Positions 53,450 through 62,732 of a stretch of DNA of 64,000 nucleotides are shown piece by piece. Location of the stretch: NCBI GenBank assembly GCA_014084085.1, contig NPFB01000122.1:242358-306357 (forward strand). Direction: 5' to 3'. The stretch's first letter is position 1. Each line of letters starts with the position of its first letter. Below the pieces are notes generated by a model. The model saw only the letters and a list, made by a program, of their open reading frames with translations, was not told the origin of the DNA and did no database searches. Source of the DNA: Hondaea fermentalgiana (lineage: Eukaryota; Sar; Bigyra; Thraustochytrida; Thraustochytriidae). The position numbers and the translations under genes were made by a program.

Positions 53450-55147
53450 ATGGCGGCGGCAAGTGAAGAATGCAATGCAGGCGCGTGCGGCTTTTTCACT
53501 CTTCGTGTCGCACGAGCACGAGCTCCTCCCCGAAAGCGACACGGAGAGCAGAGCAGCCAGCCTGATCCGAGCGCAAAGCCCGAACCCGAGGCGCCTCGAC
53601 CGCGGTCCTCGCCCTCGCGAGCGCGGCGGCGGAGACTGCGCGGCGGCCGCGGCGGCCTCGCCGGCCCCGGCTCTCGCGGGGCGCGCGCGGAGACGGGCGG
53701 GCGAGCGAAGTGCGCGAACCATCATCAAAAGACCAGCCCGGGCCCGCGCGTTGCTCGCTCGAGGGCGGGCGCGAGGCCGGCGCGTGCAGGCGGCGGGCGC
53801 GGCGGGACGATGGACGAGGACGGCGCGGCGGGCGCAGACGGGACGCTGGCGGCGCACGGGAGGTCGCTGAGTCTGGGGGACCTCGACTTTGGACACGAGA
53901 CCTGGGACCCTGCCGCGGAGCACAGCTCCTTGACGGCGCTTGGCGTGCCGCCGCTCGTTGGCCTCGACGAGGACGAACTCTTTCAGACGCAGAACCTGCA
54001 GCAGCAGCAGGAGCAAGACGAGCAGCAACTGAGCTCGCAGCAACTGAGCTCGCAGCAACTGAGCTCGCAGCAGCAGGATGAAGACGAACATATGCTGGAT
54101 GCAAACGAGGTCCGAAATCTGCCTCTGCTCAAGCAAGTCTCGGCGTTGAGCAACTTTTCCGTACGTACCGGTCGCCCGCGCGCTCTTAGCGATGGCGAAT
54201 TTATGCACGTCGACGACCTTTTTGGAACGCCTTCGCTATCGCGACGCTCTCTGGCCGAGCTGCAACTCGCAACCCCACGTGCTGCCCGAGAGCGAGCGCA
54301 ACGCTGGTGGGATAGCGCCAAGGAATCCGCAGCAAAAATGAAAGCAAGGCGCCGCATGGGCTCTCAAACCGAAAGCAAGATGCGGGAGTCAAGCATCCCC
54401 TCGACTGCAGTCGACGCTCGGGTTCTTTTTCACGCCTCGTCTCCAAACGAAGCTCTTACGCTTATTGCATCCGGCGGCGGTCAAGTCGGAAATTTTGTCG
54501 TACAGCAGCCCTTTCGACATCAAGATGAGGTAGAACTCCACACTGATGCCCAGGCCCAGTCATCTGCTCCGTCTGCGATCCCAGCTCAGCAAGAAGAGCC
54601 ACAGCATGATACCCGCTCAGCTCCGCGAGCAAGCCTCCATAAACCTCCCGCGCGCGGCGAAGCGCCCGAGCAAACATCAGAGGAAAGTCTTTTGTCATCA
54701 CAAGGTACAGATGCAAACACCTCGTTCTCGAGCAGCGGTCGATCCTTCTTGCTGGGCATCATGGGCATGTCTACAAACTCCATTGGCTTTTCCGACCTCA
54801 ACAACCCAATGCTTGGACCTTCGGAGAGCTCGCGCGGAAATCTGAAGCGCAGCGAGGCCAGCTCACGAGCCGCTGGAGGTGCGCCAGGAGACGATGGCCA
54901 AGACGGAAGTCGCAACAAACGTCAAACTCTTCCCCAGCGGCCCAAGGTCTCTGTGGTGGCCGTGAGCAAGCTGTTCGCAAATGCAAATTTGCATTCCACA
55001 GAGTCAAATGGGGCGAACGCATCTTTCCGCAAGGACCACGAGTCCTTGATGGCTACCAAGCTTCGCGCGCTCCGCCGGGGTGGCGCGCAATCTGCAGTCG
55101 TCCCATCCACGAACAACCATCGACTCCCAATGTACTTCCTCCTTTGA
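53450..55147 (+). CDS. Unknown Ser/Gln-rich protein
   Basis: The frame is open from 53270, but that is a TTG. In-frame ATGs are at 53450 (565 residues) and 53810 (445 residues). I give the longer one. The stretch between the two ATGs is GC-rich and Arg/Ala/Pro-rich, so 53810, which begins MDEDGAAGADG, may be the true start. From that point the protein is acidic, then has Gln runs including three tandem copies of a QQLSS unit (54025-54070). A region with RALSDGEFMHVDDLFGTPS and RERAQRWWDSAKE follows. The last 65 residues have normal composition and may be a small conserved block (KVSVVAVSKLFANANLH, FRKDHESLMATKLRALRRGG). I see no membrane segment or catalytic motif and do not recognise a family. 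Several RxxS-type sites would suit phosphorylation, but this is inference. Confidence 0.6.
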   Translation: MAAASEECNAGACGFFTLRVARARAPPRKRHGEQSSQPDPSAKPEPEAPRPRSSPSRARRRRLRGGRGGLAGPGSRGARAETGGRAKCANHHQKTSPGPRVARSRAGARPARAGGGRGGTMDEDGAAGADGTLAAHGRSLSLGDLDFGHETWDPAAEHSSLTALGVPPLVGLDEDELFQTQNLQQQQEQDEQQLSSQQLSSQQLSSQQQDEDEHMLDANEVRNLPLLKQVSALSNFSVRTGRPRALSDGEFMHVDDLFGTPSLSRRSLAELQLATPRAARERAQRWWDSAKESAAKMKARRRMGSQTESKMRESSIPSTAVDARVLFHASSPNEALTLIASGGGQVGNFVVQQPFRHQDEVELHTDAQAQSSAPSAIPAQQEEPQHDTRSAPRASLHKPPARGEAPEQTSEESLLSSQGTDANTSFSSSGRSFLLGIMGMSTNSIGFSDLNNPMLGPSESSRGNLKRSEASSRAAGGAPGDDGQDGSRNKRQTLPQRPKVSVVAVSKLFANANLHSTESNGANASFRKDHESLMATKLRALRRGGAQSAVVPSTNNHRLPMYFLL

Positions 55148-55332
55148 ACGACTTTCCTCCTGGCCCTATACGATATTTCTTTTTTTTTTGTTGTTGTTGT
55201 TGCTTCAGGATAGGTGAGAGGGGGGTTGTGGTATGCTATTCAAAATTGAGAAGCAGCGATTGGGTGGTTGTAAGCGGTGTGATTACTTTTTTCATCATTA
55301 GACTACGGAGGATGAAGAAAGCATTGCCCGGC

Positions 55333-58300
55333 TCAAGTATCAGCATTATCCACCACCTCGACAGTACCCTTGGCACCATCCATGCGCAGCATCTGACCGG
55401 TTTGGAAAGTACGAGTTGCATGTGGTGCGTTGACAATGCATGGGAGTCCATATTCTCGCGCCACAACAGCACCATGTGAGAGAAGACCCCCAAGCTCTGT
55501 CACGAGGCCAGCAGCTAGCGAGAAAAACTGTGTCATGTCACGGCGCAGGTTAGAATCCTTTTTCACTTCTCTTCTCTAATTGTTGCAACCCCATTCCCCC
55601 TCCCCTACAGAAACGAACGTACCGGTGTCCAGCCCACGTCAGTCTGCGGACAAATGAGAATCTCACCAGCCTGCATCGATTGCGCCTCCGCAAGCGTTCG
55701 AACGACTCTGGCCGGGCCCTGCGCAATACCCGTGCAAACTGGGGTTCCCGTGAGAGCCTTGATGTCGGTATCCGAACCCTCGTCTCCACCTCTCTCGCCA
55801 ATGGCCGCATCGGCGTCTGGCATGGGTTTGCCTTGGTGCAAGTCCTTAAAGGTGAGACGCTCTTGTGCTGGAAGAAGGCGACGTCGCTGGATAGCACGCA
55901 ATCGCATACGAGCCATTTCTTCCTCCATTCCACAAGGTGATTGTGCGAGAATTCCGAGCTCATCATGCGTGAAGAAAAAGACAAGGTCAGCATCAGGTAG
56001 ACGGCCACGTGACGTCAGCTGCTTTCCGAGACGACGGTAGCCTCGTTTGAGCTCTGTATGAAACGCGACGCAGAGTGATTTGCCAAGCTCACGGTTCCGG
56101 ACGCCAGCGCGCGCTAGTGCTGCGGCCCGGCGAAGCAACCATCGCTGCGGTGCCCAAAGGTGTTTATTTCGCACCAAGACTTCGTTCACCGAAGGGGCAA
56201 TCTTCATCTTCATCTTCGTTGGATCACCTGCACATGAAGCTTGAAGCCGCGCTCGCACGCTGGCTTGAATTTGGCGTATGAGTGGAAGTGGATCTTCAGC
56301 CCATTCGAGCGTGCGCATCTCCGCTTCTTTAATACAGCGATGGCCATGACGCTCGAGCAGCTGAACAAATGGATCGCATGAAGCACGGAGTGGTCCAAGC
56401 AGGTCGTGCGGGTCCATCTCGATGTAAGATCGAGCAAGCTTTGGGTCACTCACGAGAAAATCGGCCACTGCATCGAGCGATTGAACGGCGTCGCAGCTCT
56501 CCGCCACATCCTCTTGACTGCCTGCGCTCGCAATTAAACAGCTCACCTCTGCGACCGCCTCAGTGCTCCAGGCCGTCATTGTTGGCGCCCCGAGACACAA
56601 AAGTTTCATGACGGCGAGCATAAAAGCGGCGCTCACGGAAGAGACGGTGACACCGTCTGCCCACTGCGCAAGATACTGGGGCATCTCGCTGTCAATTGCG
56701 GCCCAAAGTGCAGCGGGATCGTCACGAAATGGACTCGTCTCGTGTACATCGTCCGCACCGAGTTGACGCGCGCGAACCTCGGCGAGTCTCGTTCGAAGCC
56801 TTGGCACACGCAGAGGAACAGCGAGAAGACTTGTCGCTACATAGCGCATGCCGTTAACGAGCTGACGTCCAAGGCTTGCGTAGCGAGGCATATTGACTGC
56901 GACAATATCCTCAACAGAGCATTTTGTATTAATGCGCCCGAGGATTGACATTTCGCCATTCTCTTTGGCGAGAGAGGCTCCTACCATGCCTCCGCACATG
57001 CGCCGAAGCGTATTGGTCATATTTAAGAACTGGCAACCATGAAACCATGCCACGACGCCTTCTTTTTCATCAATATCGTCTCGCACTCCGAAAGAGAAGT
57101 GCATGGCCTGCAATGCAAAGTTAGCCGCGCGTCCAAAGGTGCTAATACTTAGGGGCGTGCCTGCCCCTGGAAACATTTCACGGGCATTGCAGGTAGTGAC
57201 CCAATCACCCGACCTGCAAGTCGAGTCAAACTCATTCATGGACGGTGCGTCGTCTTGTGAGTCCTTTTCATCACCCTGCAGGTAAGTCGTGACGGGCCGC
57301 GCCTGCAACAGGAAGAGTCGACTGGACGATGACGACGACGACGACGATGATGATGGCAATGATGATAAAGAGGCCTGAAGAGTGTCCTGAATTGCCCATT
57401 CAATATCGCGCGGCGAATCGTACAAGTCTTGTACACGATTGCCGAGACGAACCAGCTCGCGGACATCCTCCTCGCTCAGACTCGCCGCCTCTCGACGCTC
57501 TTTTGGCTGCACCTTGACAATCTTGCTACCCGCGTAGCTCGAACGATCGATGACATGCATGCGAGATTTTTCGGTCGAGATGACGCTCATTTTGACGTCG
57601 AGCGACGCTCGGTCCACAATCCAAGAGTCGGGAGTGACAAGATCCCCAACTACAGCCTCGCCAAGGCCCCAGCTCGACGTAACGACAGCCTCATCGCGAC
57701 TTCCCGTGACTGGGTTCGCCGTAAAAAGCACGCCTGCGCTCGTGGCATCAACCATGATTTGGATGACAACGCAACAGGCAATCGTGCCATTACCACTTGC
57801 AGAGCCCAGTGCGCGCGTATATGCCTCGACACGTTGCGCCGTGAGGGAATCCCAGCATTTGAGAACGGCAGGCCAAATCTGGTCCATTCCTCGCAGTCCC
57901 AAGTACGATTCTAGCTGACCCGCAAAAGATGCAGCCTCTGCATCTTCGCAAGTTGCGCTGGATCGTACCGCTACGACTGCGTTGCCGCCCTCGAGTGCTT
58001 TATACGCCTCTTCGATGGCCTGACGCACGCGTGCTCGCTGATCTTGTGAGCCTTGATGAGCACTTGCAAAGGCTGATGAGGTCACGCAAAATCCTGCTGG
58101 AACGGGAAGCCCTGCCGAGGCTAGCTCGCCCAAATGTGCGCCCTTGCCTCCCACGAGATCTGCGTCATCCTTGCAGATCTCCTGAAACCCGAGCACGAGC
58201 GCGCTTTTCTTGGTCCCTCGATTGCTAGTAATCTTTTTCCTCTTCGTATCAAGGGAGCGCCGTGCTGCCTCACAGGCCGTAATCCTTCTCTGCAGCTCCT

Positions 58301-58490
58301 CATCGCGTTTTCGCTTCCGGGCAGCTACTTCGTCGAGCGGCACGCGCTGACGCACGAGCTCAGCCCGGAGGGCTGCCGCCATGACACCAAGCATGGCGAC
58401 GGTGACCACGGTCGCAAAGGCCAACGTTGGCACGTGCGTGGGTGCGGTCGCAGGCCAGGAGAGCACGTCTGTGCCCGCGCGCGACGCCAT
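55333..58490 (-). CDS. PEP-synthase / rifampicin-phosphotransferase-like enzyme, membrane-anchored, one intron
   Basis: Two exons, 58490-55623 and 55527-55333, joined at an intron of 95 nt, encode 1020 residues. A hydrophobic segment (about 20-44) and a basic stretch suggest an N-terminal membrane anchor. The ATP-grasp domain follows (about 105-410): GGKGAHLGELASAGLPVPAG, VRSSATCEDA, NPVTGSRDE, DIEWAIQD and LLQARPVTTY are all conserved. A long middle region resembles the substrate domain of rifampicin phosphotransferase (RPH) type enzymes. The C-terminal swivelling phosphohistidine domain is split by the intron: exon 1 ends in TDVGWTP, and exon 2 continues FFSLAAGLVTELGGLLSHGA with the catalytic His. 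There is no PEP/pyruvate-binding TIM barrel, which separates it from true PEP synthase and PPDK. Such enzymes transfer the beta-phosphate of ATP through His to a substrate. The substrate here is unknown. The ATG at 58490 is the only sensible start. Confidence 0.85.
55528..55622 (-). other. Spliceosomal intron, 95 nt, phase 0
   Basis: On the coding strand the intron starts GTACGT and ends ATGACACAG. A TTCTAAC branch-site candidate lies about 25 nt before the 3' end. Joining the flanks restores the invariant family sequence GWTP-FFSLAAG. Without splicing the frame ends after six foreign codons (VRSFL plus stop) at 55605 and the catalytic His is lost. Confidence 0.92.
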
Positions 58491-58559
58491 GCTGCCTTAG
58501 CAAGCCGTTCAGAGTGCTCGCGAGGCAGCAGAATAGAGAACAGAGAAAAATGGGTTTGT

Positions 58560-59675
58560 TTACAGGGTCAAGGCAGCCAGCGCCTCTGTAAAGGCGCTGA
58601 GCGCTTGCAAGGCGGCGAGATTGAGCCGCTGCATAAATTGCATCTGAAACTCGGTAGGCCGCTTTGGCGTGCCGCCGTCACCAACGAGGACGCGCTCAAT
58701 GTCGTTGAGAGCGCTGCTCACGGAAGAGACGAAGCGAAGCACATGCATCGGATTGGGCTGATTCGGCGCAGCTACAAATCGTGCGGCTTCTTGACGCAGT
58801 CGTAGAATGGCAGACGTCAGCTCGCTCGGTGGCAATGTGTCTCCAGACGATTTAATGCTCAATGTTCCTATGCACGATCGCGACGAGGCGTCCTCGTTGG
58901 AGTCTGCAGCGAGCTTGGCAAGTGGATGCGAAGCAGGGAGTGTGACAGGGCCAAAGGCTATACTCGCGCTCGGCCATCCGCACGAGAGCTGAACAAAGAG
59001 GTCCATCCAGCTCGTCTGCTCTTCGCTGGTCCCCGTCGAGGTCAAGAGGCCTGGCACATAACCTTTGTTATCTGTGATTGATTGCCACGTTGGTGAGTCT
59101 GCAAGCAAGACGTGCACTCGGGAGAGGACAGCGTCAGCAATTTCGGCAAAAAATCGAAAGGTGATGAGATCTGCGTCTTCACACTGCAAAACTGCCTTCG
59201 CACGCTCATTGATGCCTCGTCTCGCAAGCTGGCGCTGTGTGCGTCGGCGTGAGACGAGCGTCAGTCGGGCCATCGCCTCGGCTCCGTCATCATCGTCATC
59301 TCCACTGCTGCTGCTACTACTGCTTTCGTTGCTGCTCTTGCTGTCACTGCTGATCTTGCTGTTGACGCTCTTCCTGTTGCTTTTGCTACTACTATTGCTG
59401 CTTGTGTGCTCGTGATCAGTAGCATCGCCGCTGCTCGAGCTTCCAGCTACTTGGGCTCGTGGTGGCGGCGTTGGCAACGGAGAGGGTGGCGGTGGTGGAG
59501 GTGTTTTGGATCTTGCCGAGGCAAGACCATCTGCTGCAACAAGAGTGTCCGAAGGCTTTGACTCTTGGTATTCGTTTGCTCGAGCTACCGCCGGTGGAAC
59601 TAGCGCCTCGCCATTCAGTTCTCGCTGCCGCGGCGGAGGAGGAGGTGGCGGCGGATGCCGCCGACGCTGCGACAT
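58560..59675 (-). CDS. Unknown protein with Pro/Ser-rich N-terminus
   Basis: A 371-residue frame from ATG 59675; the frame is open upstream to a TTG but without another ATG. The first 130 residues are low in complexity: two poly-Pro stretches, then a Ser/Lys/Asn-rich and Asp run. From about residue 140 the sequence has normal composition and is mostly helical: RARRGINERAKAVLQCEDAD-like basic start, FRFFAEIADAVLSRVHVLL, SWMDLFVQLSCGWPSASIAF, then ILRLRQEAARFVA and FMQRLNLAALQALSAFTEAL at the end. It may be a small helical complex subunit. I do not recognise a family. It lies 69 bp upstream of the RPH-like gene on the same strand, so the stop here and the start there are very close. Shared regulation is possible, but eukaryotic operons would be unusual. 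Confidence 0.6.
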   Translation of the reverse strand: MSQRRRHPPPPPPPPRQRELNGEALVPPAVARANEYQESKPSDTLVAADGLASARSKTPPPPPPSPLPTPPPRAQVAGSSSSGDATDHEHTSSNSSSKSNRKSVNSKISSDSKSSNESSSSSSSGDDDDDGAEAMARLTLVSRRRTQRQLARRGINERAKAVLQCEDADLITFRFFAEIADAVLSRVHVLLADSPTWQSITDNKGYVPGLLTSTGTSEEQTSWMDLFVQLSCGWPSASIAFGPVTLPASHPLAKLAADSNEDASSRSCIGTLSIKSSGDTLPPSELTSAILRLRQEAARFVAAPNQPNPMHVLRFVSSVSSALNDIERVLVGDGGTPKRPTEFQMQFMQRLNLAALQALSAFTEALAALTL

Positions 59676-59952
59676 CGCAGACAGACGTGGACCTTGATGT
59701 TGCTTGCTTTGCACACCAAAAAACCTTGAATATTGGGGAGGACACCATCCACCATGGTCAAGCTTGACATTCTCAGACTTGTGCAGGATAACTTTGCCTT
59801 CTATCAAGTGCTTTTCGATGATAAGCTATCCTTTCCTTTTTTAAACCTTACCTACAGTCTCAGATCTAAGGCGCTCGTGCTGACAGGCATGCGTTGTATC
59901 TTTGTCGACTATGCAAGGAAAAGGAAAGCGAACATTTTACAACCTCCCTGGT

Positions 59953-62190
59953 CTATTCTTGTTGCTGCTGCTGCTGCTGCTGCTGCTGCCGTACGCGGTT
60001 GAGACTTGCAAGAATGCCTGCACCCGCGCCAGTTCGTGCAGCCGCCGCTGTGCGTGACGCGGCAGCCGAAGACCCGGCGAACCCCCGTCCAAGTCGGAGA
60101 CTTTGCAGAATGTCCGCGACGGTGCGACGTCGTTGCTGTCCCTGCGAAGTGTTCATGTCGCCCGTTGAAGCAGACTGCGCTGAGTGATGCGAAATTCCAG
60201 CCATTTGCTGCAGCGGCGTTCGCCGCAGCTCACGGTCGCGCGCATCGAGCGCCGCCGCGTCAGCAATGCCAACATGGCGATGCACAACTGTGTTAATTCT
60301 GACATGAAGACTTCCCGATGTCTGCGTGCTGAAGCCGTAGCGATTGAGAAACGGCCCCTGATGCGTCTGTGGAAAGCTCGAGTACATGGAAGAGTCGAGC
60401 TGGAGGGCACCGCCGACAAAGTGCTCCGAGACCTGCTGGCGTAGCGATCCAGAGACTTTCCAAGCGCGAACCTGATGAAAAGACGTTCCTGCAGCCCCGG
60501 GGAGCAATACGGATGCATAGCCCTCGGTACGGTGTCGTTCCCAGGTGTCACGACTCTTGACTTGGAAAAAGATTTTGGGCTGTTCGTGACCAATCTCGTC
60601 CAGGGCGTCAGTGACTGTCTGCGAAAAGGAGAGCTCGAGCGGGAAACAATAGTGTGCAGTATGTCTGCGACGACGCTCCGTGTCTTGGTCGCCTTCGACT
60701 TTGTCGAATCGCGTCAAAAAGCGCGCCCGCGCCGTCTGCGTAACACCTCGGATCGGCTCTCGTGAGCCATTGAACCAGGTCCATGGGGAGCGGGCATTCG
60801 TTGGCAAATGAACCTCGTACTGGACGTACAAGTAGTCGCTGGCGGCGTCATCAAAATCAAAAGCGGAAACAAGCTCGACCAAGACGCGACGCACGATTTG
60901 ATTTGGGGCGGACGGTCCATCATGCAGCGCATTTGGAACTCGGCCTTCCAAGGCAGCGGCGACCTTTTCGAGATTTTCTCGCTGGATTGTGTTGATTTCC
61001 GTCTCGAGAAGAGGATCGAGTGATTCCGCCTCATTGATCAACGAATACTCGTAAAGACTCCCAAATGGGGTTTTAAAACGGTACCAGGTCGTTGGCGGAG
61101 GTCCAGAGTCTTCGTCGTTCGTCCGCGCACGCAGAGCAGCCGTGGTCGATGGAGAAGCTGAGAAGCCGGGCTGCATCTCGACGAGACTTCCATCTCGTTT
61201 CACCTTGACGGTACACAGCACGACCTCGTAAAACTTGCCATCCTCTTTCCGCAGAGAGCGCAGCTTGGCGGCATCGACATCAACGGCAGCCATGAGGTAA
61301 AAGACTTTGAAAGGCGATTCGCGGAAGACACGTTGACCAGCGCTGACTTCGCCTGTTCCGGACGTGCGCTCGAGGCTCGCATAGTCTCCATCATCGGCGC
61401 CGTCAAAGGCATCGTCGCGCTCATGCTCACGACCTTCGGCGACACGTCCGCCCGTCCCGGGGATTGTGACAATGCTTTCAGCGACAGGATTAAGTGAGAA
61501 ATTCTCCGAGGTTGTAACGAATTTGGTCATTTCATTCTTGGGCACGAATCCATCTTTGTCCGTGTATGTAAAGAGCATGACTCGTTCTGCGTCTTGCAAT
61601 AGGTCCTCTCCGAAACGCCTTCGGCGAGCAATTTGCTCGAGGTATTCTGCTTCGATTGCGGTGCGGCCCATTCCGGCATTGCCTTCTTCATCCTCGCTGC
61701 CAAGATATCGCACGAGTTCGCGAGGACCAAATTTCTTTTCCTGCCAGGTGAATGTCTCGCTCCATTCTCGCTGCGCGGTACCCCGTTTGCGGCTGCGACC
61801 TTGACGTTTGTGCTGAGACGTCATAATGTTGTCGTCGCCCTCCTTTTGTGTCTTTTTCTTTTTCTTTTTGTGTTTCTTTTTGTTCTTCTTCCTTTGTCGT
61901 CCGAGAAGACTTTCTTCTTGTTCGTCGTCATCGCTACTATCTCCTTCATCGCTGCTGTCCCCAGAGCTGCTATTGCTGCTGCTACTCAAAGCATTGTCTC
62001 CATTTTCGTTTTCTACATCACTTTGGCTGTTGTCACTCGTATTGTCAAAGTTGGTTTTGTCGAACTCGTCAACGTCCTCGTCCTCGTGCTGACCCGTCAC
62101 AAAGCCGCCCGCCTGGACACAGCGAAGCGCCACGCGCACGCGAAAGTTCTGGATAGGGTCTTTTGTCCAGTAGTGCACAGGCACGTCCAT
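59953..62190 (-). CDS. MKS1: MKS1-like B9-domain ciliary transition-zone protein
   Basis: The 745-residue protein matches MKS1, a component of the MKS/B9 complex that forms the membrane gate at the ciliary transition zone. The N-terminus has the family motif YWTKDPIQNFRVRV. A block EWSETFTWQEKKFG and VMLFTYTDKDGF correspond to conserved MKS1 segments. The B9 domain lies at about 438-641, with YLYVQYEVHLP, GVTQTARARF, KSRDTWERHRTEGYASVLLP, FVGGALQLD and RYGFSTQTSGSLHVRI in family order. Low-complexity sequence interrupts the conserved parts: an acidic, Ser-rich and then Lys-rich insert at about residues 35-145, and a C-terminal Gln run encoded near 59961-59990. The ATG at 62190 is immediately followed by the family N-terminus. 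This gene is the best evidence here that the organism builds a cilium or flagellum. Confidence 0.9.
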   Translation of the reverse strand: MDVPVHYWTKDPIQNFRVRVALRCVQAGGFVTGQHEDEDVDEFDKTNFDNTSDNSQSDVENENGDNALSSSSNSSSGDSSDEGDSSDDDEQEESLLGRQRKKNKKKHKKKKKKTQKEGDDNIMTSQHKRQGRSRKRGTAQREWSETFTWQEKKFGPRELVRYLGSEDEEGNAGMGRTAIEAEYLEQIARRRRFGEDLLQDAERVMLFTYTDKDGFVPKNEMTKFVTTSENFSLNPVAESIVTIPGTGGRVAEGREHERDDAFDGADDGDYASLERTSGTGEVSAGQRVFRESPFKVFYLMAAVDVDAAKLRSLRKEDGKFYEVVLCTVKVKRDGSLVEMQPGFSASPSTTAALRARTNDEDSGPPPTTWYRFKTPFGSLYEYSLINEAESLDPLLETEINTIQRENLEKVAAALEGRVPNALHDGPSAPNQIVRRVLVELVSAFDFDDAASDYLYVQYEVHLPTNARSPWTWFNGSREPIRGVTQTARARFLTRFDKVEGDQDTERRRRHTAHYCFPLELSFSQTVTDALDEIGHEQPKIFFQVKSRDTWERHRTEGYASVLLPGAAGTSFHQVRAWKVSGSLRQQVSEHFVGGALQLDSSMYSSFPQTHQGPFLNRYGFSTQTSGSLHVRINTVVHRHVGIADAAALDARDRELRRTPLQQMAGISHHSAQSASTGDMNTSQGQQRRRTVADILQSLRLGRGFAGSSAAASRTAAAARTGAGAGILASLNRVRQQQQQQQQQQE
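59961..59990 (-). repeat. CAG run encoding the C-terminal Gln tract of MKS1
   Basis: A short uninterrupted CTG run on the plus strand (CAG on the coding strand) encodes the Gln tract just before the stop codon of the MKS1-like gene. Confidence 0.85.
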
Positions 62191-62732
62191 GGTGCCACCG
62201 CGCGCGCGCGCGCGCGCGTATGCGCTCGATGCTCGATGGACCGTCCCAAAGAATCGCGATTTGCTTTTCTTTCTGCTTTTGGGCTAGTCTCTTCTCTCAC
62301 ATGGCCGTTGGGTGGTCACACTACTATCAGGAGTAGAGCTTCTGGGCCTTGCTTCCTCGGCCAAAAGTCAAGCTTGATCGGTGGGAGGTTGGTATGAGCG
62401 GGATGTGGCGAGGACGGACCCTGGTGACAAGTGCAGCCTATACAAGGCAGACAAGCAAATTTGTCGTGTCACACGAGTAAATGAAGGCGATCAGAGCCTA
62501 TGCCTGATGTTGGTTCATCATTCTCGTTATTCTTACGCTTGTGTCGCTTTTATCTGCAATGGCTTGGCGTACGTGTACGCACAGAACAAGTGCCAGATCT
62601 CGTGATGGGCAGTAACTCGGAATCTTGAAAAAGAATCAGTCACGGTGTCAGCTGGGCCTCTCTATGGCATCAATCGCGGAGCAATGGGGTACACAGACAA
62701 AAATGATATATTCTCACACCTAGAAAGGCAAC
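62191..62732. other. Intergenic region upstream of MKS1
   Basis: This 542-bp region lies between the small myristoylated-type gene and MKS1, both on minus. A CG dinucleotide run of about ten units sits at 62199-62218, within the MKS1 leader or promoter. The remaining sequence is of ordinary composition. I see no gene or tRNA. Confidence 0.5.

Noticed and set aside
59733..60002. 89-codon plus-strand frame between the unknown gene and MKS1
   Set aside because: Part looks natural (LVQDNFAFYQVLFDDKL), but it ends in an Ala run antisense to the MKS1 Gln tract and has no homology I recognise.
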